Source: Alteromonas stellipolaris
GTDB taxonomy: Bacteria; Pseudomonadota; Gammaproteobacteria; Enterobacterales; Alteromonadaceae
Assembly (NCBI RefSeq): GCF_001562115.1
Contig: NZ_CP013926.1
Location: forward strand, 2,852,001-2,916,000
Direction: 5' to 3'
Length of the DNA: 64,000 bases
The notes beneath the pieces were generated by a model. It was not told the origin of the DNA, made no database searches, and saw only the letters and a program-made list of their open reading frames with translations. The position numbers were made by a program, and so were the translations under genes. Of this stretch, positions 39,847 to 49,459 are shown one piece after another; positions within the stretch are counted from its first letter, which is position 1; each line of letters opens with the position of its first letter.

Positions 39847-40309
39847 AGTTTACCCTTTGCGTTGATGCGGCTATGGTAACGATTTTGATTGGTAAAGTGG
39901 TCTGCTTTGCAGCTAAAGACCCAGCACTTCACTTTTTCTAACCGCATCCTGATGCATTTGCTTTAATTATTTTTGCGCCACGTGAATTGCTTCATCCAAT
40001 GTATCATGAAAGGTATATTCAAATACTAGAAGAAAATCGCAAGTTCACAAAAGCTTCACTAAATTATCAAAACAATTCCTTGGGGTTATCGGCAAGGCAA
40101 ATGCGTTGATGATGATTGATATCATTATTTAATTTTATCAAACTGGTCACATTTCTTATCCATTCGTCTATCTTTAACAATTAAGATAAACACCTTGAAT
40201 CAATTCAGATAACATTGTGCAGTATCACTATTCACCGGTGCGTTTTAAAACGTGCGGTTCTTATAAGATAAAAATCTTCAGTCAAATTTGTACGGGAATA
40301 CACATCACC
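39847..40309. other. Divergent intergenic region, fabB / diguanylate cyclase
   Basis: No gene in these 460 bases. AT-rich. A Fur-box-like stretch GATGATTGATATCATTATT lies at 40111-40129 (good right half, poor left half), upstream of the cyclase gene. Promoters for both flanking genes should be here but none is convincing. Confidence 0.4.
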
Positions 40310-41329
40310 ATGGCCACGTCTAACTTTTGGGGCAACGAACTCGAATTTCGTCGTACGGTATTAAGAGTTGTTCTACTTGTTATCATTGTTGCAGGTGTCA
40401 TTTTTACTATCAATAATTGGATAGTAGGCCACAGGGTATTAGCCTTTGTTGAGTTGTTGGTTGTCTTTCTTTCGCTGGCTATTTTATCGGTTCACAAAAA
40501 GACACCGAACTTGAAGTTATGGTCCTCCCTCTTTCTATTCGCCCTGTACACCGTCATTCTTATTGGCATTTTAACTGCTTCATTTACCTCGGCGCTGTAC
40601 AGCTGGTTATTCATTGTTCCAGTTCTATCCTATTTGCTGTTGGGTACTAAATTAGGCACGATTTACTCTGTAATATACGTACTTTCAGGCTGCGCTATTT
40701 TGACATACCGACACATTGTGCAGAACCCTGGCACACCCGTTATCGCCATTGTAAATATTGCGCTAACACTAACGGCTATTTGGGCGTTATCCTATACCTA
40801 TGAGCAAAAGCGAGCACAAACCGTGAAGCGGTTGCAAGAAATGGCATCGTTAGATCCGCTCACCGGGCTGAACAACCGCTTGCTACTAAGCTCAATTTTC
40901 GACATGCTCTGCGAAACCTTGCCTGAAAAACAAAAATCTGTCTCTATGGTGTTAGTCGATCTTGACCATTTTAAGAAGGTAAACGACAAATATGGCCATG
41001 GCGTGGGTGATGCAGTACTAGTTGACGTATCACGAATTATCAATAGTATGCGCAGACGAAACGATTGGGCTTTTCGATTTGGCGGCGAAGAATTTTGTTT
41101 ACTCATACCCGACGTTACGCCTCATCAAGCACATAGCATTGCAGAGCGTTTGCGGCATTCAGTTGAACACACGTTAAGCGCAGAAGGCTTTGACGCCACC
41201 ATAACCGTAAGTATCGGCGTGGCTCACTGGCCTGAAAATGGTGACGCGTTGTCTCAAATATACAAGGTTGCCGACGAGCGGCTGTATAAAGCCAAAGAAC
41301 AAGGTCGCAATCAGATAGTCTCTGAATAG
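40310..41329 (+). CDS. Membrane-bound diguanylate cyclase (GGDEF)
   Basis: The 339-residue protein has about six membrane helices in the first 165 residues (a MASE-like sensor module I cannot assign), then a GGDEF domain. The active-site motif is GGEEF (about 256-260); the inhibitory I-site RRND lies five residues before the signature, so feedback by c-di-GMP is expected. It makes c-di-GMP from two GTP at the inner membrane. ATG 40310 is preferred; a GTG at 40217 would add 31 non-hydrophobic residues. Confidence 0.9.
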   Translation: MATSNFWGNELEFRRTVLRVVLLVIIVAGVIFTINNWIVGHRVLAFVELLVVFLSLAILSVHKKTPNLKLWSSLFLFALYTVILIGILTASFTSALYSWLFIVPVLSYLLLGTKLGTIYSVIYVLSGCAILTYRHIVQNPGTPVIAIVNIALTLTAIWALSYTYEQKRAQTVKRLQEMASLDPLTGLNNRLLLSSIFDMLCETLPEKQKSVSMVLVDLDHFKKVNDKYGHGVGDAVLVDVSRIINSMRRRNDWAFRFGGEEFCLLIPDVTPHQAHSIAERLRHSVEHTLSAEGFDATITVSIGVAHWPENGDALSQIYKVADERLYKAKEQGRNQIVSE

Positions 41330-41365
41330 TCAGTTATCAACCGCATAAAGAGTTAAATTACACCG

Positions 41366-43513
41366 GTGAAATCTCAACAAGCAAGCGTGCATTTCAATGA
41401 AAACGGCACACCCGTCGCCGACCATTTTGGCGACGTATACTTTTCCAATGACAGTGGTATTAACGAAACCCAGTATGTATTTATGGGTGGAAATAGCATT
41501 GTTGAACGCTGGCAGGCACACAGCGCCCCTAGCTTTGTTATTGCGGAAACCGGCTTCGGCACTGGGCTCAACTTTTTAGTTGCCATGCAAGCATTTAAAA
41601 GCTTTAGAAACGCCAACCCTAGCCACCCGCTTAAGCAATTATTCTTTTTAAGTACGGAAAAGTTTCCCCTTCCTAAGCCCGATATGGAGAAGGCGTTACT
41701 GGCGTTCCCGGCGTTAAAAAAAGAAGCTACCGCATTAAGCACGCGATACCCCATGGAACTAGATGGCTGCCATAGGCGTCATTTCGATGAATTTGCGACC
41801 ACATTGGATTTGTGGATTGGGGATGTACACGATTTATTACCCCAATGGCATAGCCCAACAGCTGGGCTAGTTGACGCGTGGTTCTTAGACGGCTTTGCAC
41901 CTAGCAAAAACCCTGATATGTGGGCCGACACTTTATTTGAACAAATGGCGCGGTTGTCGAAAGTCAGCGCTACCTTTGCCACCTTTACCGCTGCTGGCTT
42001 TGTGAAACGTGGGTTGGCTGCCGCCGGATTTACCGTATCTAAACGTAAAGGCTTTGGTAGAAAACGAGATATGTTGGTGGGTATTTATGAAACAGAAGCC
42101 GCCTCTACCGTAGCCGAAAAGCGCGCCTTTGAAGGCCCCTATTATCGTTACAACCAAGCTGCTATTACCCCCAAAAGCCACGTCATTGTGGTGGGTAGCG
42201 GTCTTGGGGCAGCAACCGTGACACTAGCTTTAGCTAAGCGTGGTATCAAGGTTACGCTATGTCATGACCGCGACACTTTAGCTACAGGCGCGTCTGGCAA
42301 CCCACAAGGGGGCTTTTTTCCCCAGCTTCATTCCGAAGCCAGTATTGCCAGTCGTATTCAAGCCCACAGCTTTTTATATGCTTCGCATATTTACCACACC
42401 TTGCTTGATGAAAAAGATACTTCAACAAATACTGCTATAGACAAACCATCTGTGGCACACGACTTTTGTGGTGTTGCACAGCTGAACTTTAATGAGAAAG
42501 TTGCAGTTCGACAGAAAAAGTTGGTGAGCAATGGTGTTTGGCCAGAGGCGTTAATCAAGCCAATAAGCCCTGAAGCGCTATCGGAAAAAGCGAGCATCGA
42601 CTTACCCTACGATGGGCTATTTATAGAGCAAGGGGGCTGGTTGTCGCCACCTGACTTAGTGCATGCCCTAATAGAGCAAGCAAAACAGCACACTGATGTA
42701 ACTGTGCTTTCTAAACATGAGTATCGTTCTCACATTGTCTTAACTGAAAACGACAAAGCATCGTTACCAGATGAATGTCCCCAAACACACTGTCTTGCGG
42801 TTGAGTTTAATATAAAGGCCAGTTCAGAAGCATCAACGAGCAATACAGAGGCATCGTCAAATAATAAGACCTTGTATGCTGATCACCTTATTTTGGCTAC
42901 GGGGGCTGGTGCCGTGGGCAGTAATGCGTTTGCTGCATTGCCTCTGCGCCCTGTGCGCGGGCAAGTAGAGGCCATTGCCACTCAAACGCCTATAAACGCG
43001 TTAACCACCGTGATATGCCATAAAGGCTACATGACCCCTGCTCTCAACAACAGGCACGCCCTTGGCTCAACCTACGTTAAAAACGACCTATCTACAGAGG
43101 TTCGCAATCAAGAGAGCGAACAAAACCTGCAAACCCACCAGCAAGCCATGGCGAATACCGATGTTGTACAACAACTTGAGCATGACGGCGAAGCAAGGGC
43201 AGCCACACGATTAGGTTCACCAGATCATCAACCTGTATCTGGCATGCTTACCGATTTTTCGGCACTTAAAACTCAATATGTTGGCTTGTCGTTAGGCAAA
43301 CCGCTTTATACCGCAGAACCCTTGCCAGCAACCCCAGTAAGCACATTATGTTGTTTAGGGTCCCGCGGGCTTACTACCGCGCCGCTGATGGCGGAATTAC
43401 TAGCAAGTACGTTAACCCATGAGCCTTTGCCGTTAAATAACGACTTGTGTCAGGCAGTGCATCCTGCACGGTTTATGGTGAGAGACTGTATTCGAAGTAT
43501 CTTTGATGAATAG
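41366..43513 (+). CDS. mnmC: Bifunctional tRNA mnm5s2U34 biosynthesis protein
   Basis: The 715-residue protein has both MnmC activities: an N-terminal SAM-dependent methyltransferase (about 1-245; ETGFGTGLNFL, LDGFAPSKNPDMW) and a C-terminal FAD oxidoreductase (from about 270; VVGSGLGAATVTLALAKRG, GASGNPQGGFFP). They convert cmnm5U34 to nm5U34 and then to mnm5U34. GTG start. Length is about 50 residues above E. coli MnmC because of hydrophilic insertions near 480 and 580. It has its own terminator. Confidence 0.95.
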   Translation: MKSQQASVHFNENGTPVADHFGDVYFSNDSGINETQYVFMGGNSIVERWQAHSAPSFVIAETGFGTGLNFLVAMQAFKSFRNANPSHPLKQLFFLSTEKFPLPKPDMEKALLAFPALKKEATALSTRYPMELDGCHRRHFDEFATTLDLWIGDVHDLLPQWHSPTAGLVDAWFLDGFAPSKNPDMWADTLFEQMARLSKVSATFATFTAAGFVKRGLAAAGFTVSKRKGFGRKRDMLVGIYETEAASTVAEKRAFEGPYYRYNQAAITPKSHVIVVGSGLGAATVTLALAKRGIKVTLCHDRDTLATGASGNPQGGFFPQLHSEASIASRIQAHSFLYASHIYHTLLDEKDTSTNTAIDKPSVAHDFCGVAQLNFNEKVAVRQKKLVSNGVWPEALIKPISPEALSEKASIDLPYDGLFIEQGGWLSPPDLVHALIEQAKQHTDVTVLSKHEYRSHIVLTENDKASLPDECPQTHCLAVEFNIKASSEASTSNTEASSNNKTLYADHLILATGAGAVGSNAFAALPLRPVRGQVEAIATQTPINALTTVICHKGYMTPALNNRHALGSTYVKNDLSTEVRNQESEQNLQTHQQAMANTDVVQQLEHDGEARAATRLGSPDHQPVSGMLTDFSALKTQYVGLSLGKPLYTAEPLPATPVSTLCCLGSRGLTTAPLMAELLASTLTHEPLPLNNDLCQAVHPARFMVRDCIRSIFDE

Positions 43514-43536
43514 CGATGGTCTTTATCGCTATTTTT
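43511..43536 (+). terminator. Rho-independent terminator at the mnmC stop codon
   Basis: Stem TAGCGAT (43511-43517, including the TAG stop) / ATCGCTA (43525-43531), 7-nt loop, followed by TTTTT. Confidence 0.85.
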
Positions 43537-43549
43537 AAGCTGCAATAAA

Positions 43550-43598
43550 AAAGCGCAGTGCTGATGCCCATTTTCAAGGTCACTTCACACTGCGCTTT
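43550..43598. terminator. Second, bidirectional inverted repeat between mnmC and the FlgO-like genes
   Basis: 11-bp arms AAAGCGCAGTG (43550-43560) / CACTGCGCTTT (43588-43598) with a 27-nt loop, preceded by an A-run, so it can terminate the convergent minus-strand operon. Confidence 0.7.
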
Positions 43599-43651
43599 CT
43601 TGTTTAATTAAATTGTTACCGGCCGTTAAACACCCACCAAGGCGCAATGCG

Positions 43652-44368
43652 TTATTCTACTGGCACCTGGACCGTTAAGCCTTTATTTAAATCGGTAACG
43701 ATAAATGCAGGAATGTAAATATTCGCACTGGCAACAACCTGCTTGTTTTGCATTGAAACAATACGGGCATTTATACGAACGCCCCTGTCATCTTCTATAA
43801 TAGTGCCTGTCACTACATGATCCATCGACACTTGTTTGGCCAAAGCATTCGCTTTACGGCTTAATACAAAGTCGCCATAAGGGGTTATTGTCACGCCGCC
43901 AGCCATTTTAAAATCAACAATAGCTAGCCCAAAATCTTGAAGCTCGGCAATAAGGTATTCAGAAAGCTGATTTCCCAACACTGTGCTATCGCCTAACGAT
44001 TCATTTAAGCGCACAAAACTGGTTACCCCCACCATATCTTGCTGAGTAAGGCGGGTTGCGTTATCCATTAACTCCATCGCTAATTGCGACGCGTAATCAT
44101 TTAAGCGTTTGTGGGTTTGAGAAGGAGAAAAACCTTGGTGTAATGGGTCTCTGTAGCCTGGGTCTACGGCAACATGCTGCTGATATTCACGGTCGCGAGA
44201 GTCAGGGCTGTAAACAAGCCCTGATCCTCTTGGCACAGGAACGGGCTCAGCGGAGTGAGAGATTTCACCGTCATCGCTTAGCCAAAAAGAGCCGATTGAT
44301 TCAGTACTGGTACACGCCGTGAGGTTAACGGTTAACCCCATTGCCAGCAAAGCAATAAGCCTTTTCAT
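43652..44368 (-). CDS. FlgO-domain lipoprotein (third in tandem)
   Basis: The 238-residue protein has a lipoprotein signal with lipobox LTAC (Cys at about 19) and a FlgO-type domain (about 85-230; QDMVGVTSFVRLNESL, NQLSEYLIAELQDFG, DHVVTGTIIEDDRGVRINARIVSMQNKQVVAS, cited here in parts). FlgO proteins sit in the outer membrane and with FlgP/FlgT support sheathed or polar flagella in Vibrio. Its start is 2 bp from the stop of the preceding paralogue. FlgO domain assignment is by pattern; the function of this copy is unproven. Confidence 0.82.
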   Translation of the reverse strand: MKRLIALLAMGLTVNLTACTSTESIGSFWLSDDGEISHSAEPVPVPRGSGLVYSPDSRDREYQQHVAVDPGYRDPLHQGFSPSQTHKRLNDYASQLAMELMDNATRLTQQDMVGVTSFVRLNESLGDSTVLGNQLSEYLIAELQDFGLAIVDFKMAGGVTITPYGDFVLSRKANALAKQVSMDHVVTGTIIEDDRGVRINARIVSMQNKQVVASANIYIPAFIVTDLNKGLTVQVPVE

Positions 44369-44370
44369 GA

Positions 44371-45150
44371 TTAACCTCTACTTAATTTAACGCCATCGCG
44401 CATGCCATTCTTTTGACTGCCGTCGCTAGGGATCAATGCTTCTACCACATAAAATGGCACCAACATTTGTGCACTGGCCACTACCGCGCGAGATTCTATA
44501 CCCAATATTCTGGCGTTAACCAACACGCCACCTTGGTGTTTAGCCATGGTGCCGGTAAGTACGTAATCTATTGGTAAACTGCTGCTTAACTCTAAATAAT
44601 CTCGGCTGAGAACGAAGTCGCCACCGTCGGTAATACGAATATAGTCTGTAGCTTTGAAATCGATAACGGGTACACGAAATTTATGCAGCTCGTGAACAAA
44701 TGATTCTGCCATTTGCTTACCCAGTAAATCAGTTTCTTGAAGATTGGTATCAATTAGCGCGAAATGCGTTACACCAATAGGCGTTTTTTCATTCACATAT
44801 TCCATGTTCGCGATAAGGTCTTGGGTCATATTTTTGACGTAATCACCAATATGCTTAGTGAGCGGCCGACCTTTGTAAGCCCCTTGAACACTTGAATAAA
44901 GCGTAGGTTGGCCTATGGCGCCAAACGCATCCATACCTTCGTGCTCGTTTGACTGTTCGTCATCATCTTCTTTTTGCGGCGAAGGGCGGTCTATCGCCAT
45001 AATGTCTACTACATTCATGGCCGGTCGAGACGTTTCTTCAACTGCCACTTCTTCTTCGCCTAACATCATAGAGCAACCGCTCAGGGCTAGCATTGATGTT
45101 GCTAGGATACATGCCGTACATTTAGCCGTGCGTTTAAATAGTGCGTTCAT
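44371..45150 (-). CDS. FlgO-domain lipoprotein (second in tandem)
   Basis: The 259-residue protein starts MNALFKRTAKCT and has lipobox LSGC (Cys at about 26), an acidic linker with KEDDDEQSNEHEG, and a FlgO-type domain (about 95-240) with the same segment order as its neighbours (PIGVTHFALIDTNL, FVHELHKFRVPVIDFK, YVLTGTMAKHQGGVLVNARI). ATG 45150 is preferred over an upstream start because AAGGTAACGGG precedes it; it lies 4 bp from the stop of the first paralogue. Confidence 0.82.
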   Translation of the reverse strand: MNALFKRTAKCTACILATSMLALSGCSMMLGEEEVAVEETSRPAMNVVDIMAIDRPSPQKEDDDEQSNEHEGMDAFGAIGQPTLYSSVQGAYKGRPLTKHIGDYVKNMTQDLIANMEYVNEKTPIGVTHFALIDTNLQETDLLGKQMAESFVHELHKFRVPVIDFKATDYIRITDGGDFVLSRDYLELSSSLPIDYVLTGTMAKHQGGVLVNARILGIESRAVVASAQMLVPFYVVEALIPSDGSQKNGMRDGVKLSRG

Positions 45151-45154
45151 CCCG

Positions 45155-45868
45155 TTACCTTCCACCTTCAGTTCTGTAGAGTCGACCATTACGGCTCGTT
45201 ACTCGCTCTTCTTCCCAGAAAATCTCCGCCGGGAAAAAGCGGGTAGCTGCCGCCACCACGTCTTTATTTCTTACGTTGATAATTCTTGCGTTAACCACAG
45301 CCCCAGACTGTTGGTAAACCAAGGTACCCGTTATGTAGAAATCGACCCGTTCAATATCGGACAATTGGTCGATATTGCGCGTAAGTACTCTATCGCTTTC
45401 GTCATTAACAATTATATCGTTCGAAAGCTTAAATTCTTGAGTAGTAAAACCACGTTTTGTGGCTTCGGTCATCATACCCTGCTCTAATTGATGCCCTAAC
45501 ATCATCAATGGATGTTGATCATTCTTGTTGTATTTCATGGTATCAACCGGCACGAAGCCTGCTACCGCATAGCGCGCTTGCCTAGAAGGTCTCAAATCGG
45601 CAAACAGCTCATTGGCTAAAATGTAGGTGTGATATTCAACATTCCCAAGGGCAGGAACCGCTAAGGGATCAGACTGTGACATTTGGGCTTTGGCATCGTC
45701 CGACGATTGGCAACCACCAACAATGGCAAGTATGAGTCCGACAGACAGCACTCGCAAGCTCAAGCGCAGACTAAAGCGCGGATAACTTCGCGCAGCACAG
45801 TGCTCTGTTCTTTTGGATGTGTTACCAGCACTACGCTTGTAACCCGCAAGTTGAATTAAACCGAACAT
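45155..45868 (-). CDS. FlgO-domain lipoprotein (first in tandem)
   Basis: The 237-residue protein contains a lipobox VGGC at about residue 53 and a FlgO-type domain (about 85-230; RYAVAGFVPVDTMKYN, LMMLGHQLEQGMMTEA, FYITGTLVYQQSGAVVNARIINVRNKD, cited in parts). The 35 residues before the hydrophobic segment are unusually long and basic for a lipoprotein signal, so the true start may be downstream. It is first in a three-gene operon of paralogues. Confidence 0.78.
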   Translation of the reverse strand: MFGLIQLAGYKRSAGNTSKRTEHCAARSYPRFSLRLSLRVLSVGLILAIVGGCQSSDDAKAQMSQSDPLAVPALGNVEYHTYILANELFADLRPSRQARYAVAGFVPVDTMKYNKNDQHPLMMLGHQLEQGMMTEATKRGFTTQEFKLSNDIIVNDESDRVLTRNIDQLSDIERVDFYITGTLVYQQSGAVVNARIINVRNKDVVAAATRFFPAEIFWEEERVTSRNGRLYRTEGGR

Positions 45869-46414
45869 ATATTCACCTAGAAATAAGCCATTTGTGAAAA
45901 GCGAGTTGTGTCACACTTGTTTTCTTTTCTTATCGACAGTGAGAATTAGCAATATTCGCACCATATCCTTTGTGGGCTTGTCGCGCAGGGCATAAAGAGC
46001 GCTAAAAAGTTAACGCTAATAGGCAATCAGTTAAGGGATTATGTGTTAGGAAGAGGTGCAGGTATAGGTGCTATAAGCCTTTAAAACACGGCCATGCGCC
46101 GCATTAGGCCGCCAGTTAGAGCTTAACGCGAATATACGGCAATCAAAGTAGTTACAGGTTTAAAATAACACGAAAAACGCGAACATTTGAAAGGAATTGA
46201 GAGCGCCAAAGCGGCAAAGCCATGCCGCTTTCAGGCGTAATTTGCCGGATTTTATTCACTGTAAGTATTCCCTTTGCGAACCCCCATGTATATTCCATGC
46301 ATGGGGCTTTGTCGGGCACTTTGCATTGCACTTTTAATTACACTTTCAATTACAATTAGTCGGGCGGTTTGTAGTACGCTTATCCGTTTCTAAGCTTTGC
46401 GCTTCGCTATTCGT
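45869..46414. other. 546-bp gap with two hairpins, no gene
   Basis: No credible coding frame. It holds a 9-bp stem AAAGCGGCA (46208-46216) / TGCCGCTTT (46223-46231) flanked by CGCC/GGCG, and CCCCATG (46282-46288) / CATGGGG (46300-46306). Either could end the yfcL operon, but neither has a T-tract on the minus strand. Confidence 0.5.
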
Positions 46415-46717
46415 TTAATTGCATGCTTGGTCGAATAATCGTGACCAAAGGCCCTTAACCTGGGCAGCATCATCGCCCTCTAATTCTTTATTATCAAAAG
46501 CGGCTTGCAAGCTAGCGGCCATATCTGAATCCAGCTGCTGCATAGTTGCGCTACTTTGCATTTCTAGCTGACGCGATACCACTGCGAAATGGCCTTGTAA
46601 GTAACTGGCTGTAAACAGCTCATCGTCACTACCATGATTAACCACATCATCTAACGCAGCCTCTATCGCTGCAATTTGGTTTACTACTTGTTGGGGGGCT
46701 GAAGCCGGAGGTAACAC
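46415..46717 (-). CDS. yfcL: YfcL family protein
   Basis: The 100-residue cytosolic protein matches the YfcL family (small helical protein, end WSRLFDQAC). GTG start with AGGAG 8 bp before it. It lies downstream of the ATP-NAD-kinase-like and epmC genes, close to mnmC as in E. coli, where yfcL sits between mnmC and epmC. Function unknown. Confidence 0.85.
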   Translation of the reverse strand: MLPPASAPQQVVNQIAAIEAALDDVVNHGSDDELFTASYLQGHFAVVSRQLEMQSSATMQQLDSDMAASLQAAFDNKELEGDDAAQVKGLWSRLFDQACN

Positions 46718-46772
46718 GTATTTCTCCTATTCTTTAACTTAATTTAAATCTTAAAAAGCTATTCGACGATAT

Positions 46773-47903
46773 CTATTCGGCGTTATAAAGAACCTTGTCT
46801 TTGTAGCCGGTGATAATAGTGAACGCACCTTGTAGCGATGCATCTAACTCGGCATCGCCAGAATCTAATCGTAATGGTTTATTACCAAGCGACTGTAACT
46901 TTTGTTTAGTCGCAACAACTCGCATATTCTGTTTGCCAATAGCGCGAATAAAGTCTGGGCTAAGCTGTTGATTCCCGCGCCCCAAAATATGACCTTGCCC
47001 ACCAATAACGGTTAACACCACTTGGGTTGGCTTTCCTTGCGTAAGCGAAAGCAATTCAGAAGCGGTTACATCGCTAGCTACAAGCGTTTTATCCATTACC
47101 ACATCAACACCTAGCAAGGTATTTTCTAAACCCAGAAACTCCATAACCGCGCCAACGGTAGAGCCCGAGCCCATAACAAAATAGGTGTCTGGGTTGTCGT
47201 CCATTAATTCGCTAATGGTCGCGGCAATATCATCAAGAACGAGCGCTTCGTCCTCTTTGCCGCCCATTTTTACCGCCTGCACGTAAGTGAGTTCGGCGGG
47301 TACTCGCATCTCGCCGTAGTGTTTTGCTATTACCTTTCCGGTTCGAAATGCGTTTTCATCGATATCTCGTACTTCGCCGTCCATCACACTGACAATTTCG
47401 CCCTTGATCATTTGGCTAATGACCTGCCCTGCGGCAGACGGGGTAACACAGTACACGCCCGAGTGGATTTTACATCCCGCCGGCACACCTAACACCGGCA
47501 CTTTGTCACCCACAATTTTACACACATTGCGGGCAGTACCATCGCCACCTGCAAACAAAATAACATCAAGATTACAGCCAAGAAAAGCCTGTACAGCGCG
47601 CTCTGTATCTTCCCCTTCTGTTTGTTGCGATGCACTTCTGTACACCACCTCAAAGGGTAACCCTAACGAAGCACACACGTCTTCGCCCATTTCGCCACCG
47701 GCAGTAACGATAGTAAATTGTTCAGAAAGGGCCTCTAGAATAGACAGCGCTTTGGCCATTTTTTCATTAGCCTTTTTTTCAGCGCCCATTGCTAACGCTT
47801 TTTCACGAACATCGGCACCGTCACTGCCTTTTAATGCAAGCGCGCCGCCTATACCTGCAAAAGGGTTAACTACCACACCTAATCGAAATACCGGCTTATT
47901 CAT
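46773..47903 (-). CDS. ATP-NAD kinase family protein
   Basis: The 376-residue protein has the diacylglycerol/NAD-kinase fold: GVVVNPFAGIGG at the start, the GGDGTARN motif (about 119-126), VPAGCKIHSG, and a C-terminal region with VIGGQGHILGRGNQ. It belongs to the longer AcoX-like subgroup, whose substrate is not established, rather than NadK. It is 4 bp downstream of epmC and probably co-transcribed. Confidence 0.88.
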   Translation of the reverse strand: MNKPVFRLGVVVNPFAGIGGALALKGSDGADVREKALAMGAEKKANEKMAKALSILEALSEQFTIVTAGGEMGEDVCASLGLPFEVVYRSASQQTEGEDTERAVQAFLGCNLDVILFAGGDGTARNVCKIVGDKVPVLGVPAGCKIHSGVYCVTPSAAGQVISQMIKGEIVSVMDGEVRDIDENAFRTGKVIAKHYGEMRVPAELTYVQAVKMGGKEDEALVLDDIAATISELMDDNPDTYFVMGSGSTVGAVMEFLGLENTLLGVDVVMDKTLVASDVTASELLSLTQGKPTQVVLTVIGGQGHILGRGNQQLSPDFIRAIGKQNMRVVATKQKLQSLGNKPLRLDSGDAELDASLQGAFTIITGYKDKVLYNAE

Positions 47904-47907
47904 AGGG

Positions 47908-48423
47908 TTACTGTGCTCCAGATAATTTCTGTGTGTTTTTTAAAGCATCGATGAAGCGCGCCGCCCGAGGGGGGAAACCATTGTTTTTATACCACGCTAA
48001 CTGGGCTTCAACATTTTTAGTGAAACCTTTTCTATCGGGCTCTGCACCATTTAAATTATCGGTACTAACTTGAAATTGGCGCCCTGCGGCTTCGGTAAAC
48101 GCCCACTCAATAGCTTGCGGCTTAATCTCTACACTTTCAAATTCCGCTTGCTGCTTGGCATCTCGCCCATCAGGACAATACCAATAACCATAATCTTCAA
48201 GTAAACGACGCTTCTCACCTGCCACACACCAGTGCGCAATTTCATGCAGCGCGCTGGAAAAAAAGCCGTGGGCAAACACAATACGATGATAGGGAATATC
48301 TTCATTGGCAGGAAGATAAACAGGCTCGTCGTCACCTAATACCAGCTTAGTTTGAAAGTCGGTAAAGGTGCTGTTAAACAAAGTAATTAGCGCAGGTACG
48401 TCAGGGTCTATCTCATTCGCCAC
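47908..48423 (-). CDS. epmC: Elongation factor P hydroxylase
   Basis: The 171-residue protein matches EpmC (YfcM), which hydroxylates the beta-lysylated lysine of EF-P. Diagnostic are GDDEPVYLPANEDIPYHRIVFAHGFF (cited in parts: GDDEPVYLPA, RIVFAHGF) and the metal-binding ALHEIAHWC (HExxH). GTG 48423 is chosen because GGAG lies 9 bp before it; a TTG three codons earlier is almost on top of that site. Confidence 0.92.
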   Translation of the reverse strand: MANEIDPDVPALITLFNSTFTDFQTKLVLGDDEPVYLPANEDIPYHRIVFAHGFFSSALHEIAHWCVAGEKRRLLEDYGYWYCPDGRDAKQQAEFESVEIKPQAIEWAFTEAAGRQFQVSTDNLNGAEPDRKGFTKNVEAQLAWYKNNGFPPRAARFIDALKNTQKLSGAQ

Positions 48424-48628
48424 GCTGAACAACTCCAGTAGCGAGTAGGTAAGTTAGCCGTGTTAGATTGCACAAAGTACTAAAATTCAAAGACGTTTCC
48501 TGTTAGCCATACATTTAAGGGCGGGCATTATAACAGTGAAAATATGGCGGGAATAGGCTTAGCAGCTTGCATGCGCCACTCGCTTGCGTCAAGCTAGTAA
48601 TAAAGCACTACGGAAGGATGTTATTTGC

Positions 48629-49336
48629 GTGTCACAGAATATCGTTAAGCATATACATAGAGTGAATGCGCTTCGAGACCTAGCGCTAAAAGTGGGGATC
48701 ATGGATGGTATTCACGAACTTCAGCATTGGCAATGTGAACGCTTGTTAGTGTCTCACGATGATTTAGCCAAACAACCTCGTTATCAAAAAGCCATGCAGT
48801 TTTTTGTAGATGAACTGTATGGGCCTAAAGATTTCAGCCAGCGTGACGCCGATTTAGTTCGGGTCATTCCAAAGCTTGCTAAAGTGCTTCCCGACAAAGC
48901 TATGAATGCAATGAACGATGCATTAGCGCTTAATGCCCTTTCATTCGATTTAGACATGCAAATGGTGCATCAACTCAAAGGGGCGCCATTAAATCGGGAC
49001 AGTTATGCCCTAGCCTACCGCAATACTGGCCGGCAAACAGACAGGCAACGCCAGCTCGATATTATTGCGCACCTTGGCGAACAACTTGGTGATGTAATTA
49101 AAATTAGGGGGATTGGCATGCTGATTAGATTATCAAGACGCCCCGCCAAATTAGCTGGGCTGTTGTCGCTGCACGAACTACTAGAAAATGGCTTTCACTC
49201 ATTTAAAGCCATTGGCGATGTGCAAAGCTTTATTCACCCGGTACTGGAACGAGAAGAAGCGCTGATGCATGCATTGTTTGATGAATCAGTCTCGTTACCC
49301 GAAGAGAATCCTTTACCTCATGTCTCAACAGCTTAA
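48629..49336 (+). CDS. FFLEELY-motif protein, function unknown
   Basis: The 235-residue helical protein carries the motif FFVDELYGPKDFSQRD (about 65-80), which characterises a conserved gammaproteobacterial family known only by that motif. GTG 48629 has GGAAGGA about 10 bp upstream, better than a TTG 15 codons before. It is divergent from epmC and followed by a thioesterase gene. No catalytic signature is visible. Confidence 0.8.
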   Translation: MSQNIVKHIHRVNALRDLALKVGIMDGIHELQHWQCERLLVSHDDLAKQPRYQKAMQFFVDELYGPKDFSQRDADLVRVIPKLAKVLPDKAMNAMNDALALNALSFDLDMQMVHQLKGAPLNRDSYALAYRNTGRQTDRQRQLDIIAHLGEQLGDVIKIRGIGMLIRLSRRPAKLAGLLSLHELLENGFHSFKAIGDVQSFIHPVLEREEALMHALFDESVSLPEENPLPHVSTA

Positions 49337-49459
49337 ACCTCTGATGCCCGAGCATAGGAAATATAAGCATTTGAAATATAAGCACCTGATAACTGAACAC
49401 GTGATGTGGCAACTTATTAACTGTGAGTTGCCTCAAATTAGCAATAGAGATTAACGACT

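Noticed and set aside
40111..40129. Fur box upstream of the diguanylate cyclase
   Set aside because: Right half matches but the left half has several mismatches; not strong enough to call a regulatory site.
43628..43640. ACACCCAC near the FlgO-like operon end
   Set aside because: Eight matching bases without the GG start or CACA end; expected by chance in 64 kb.
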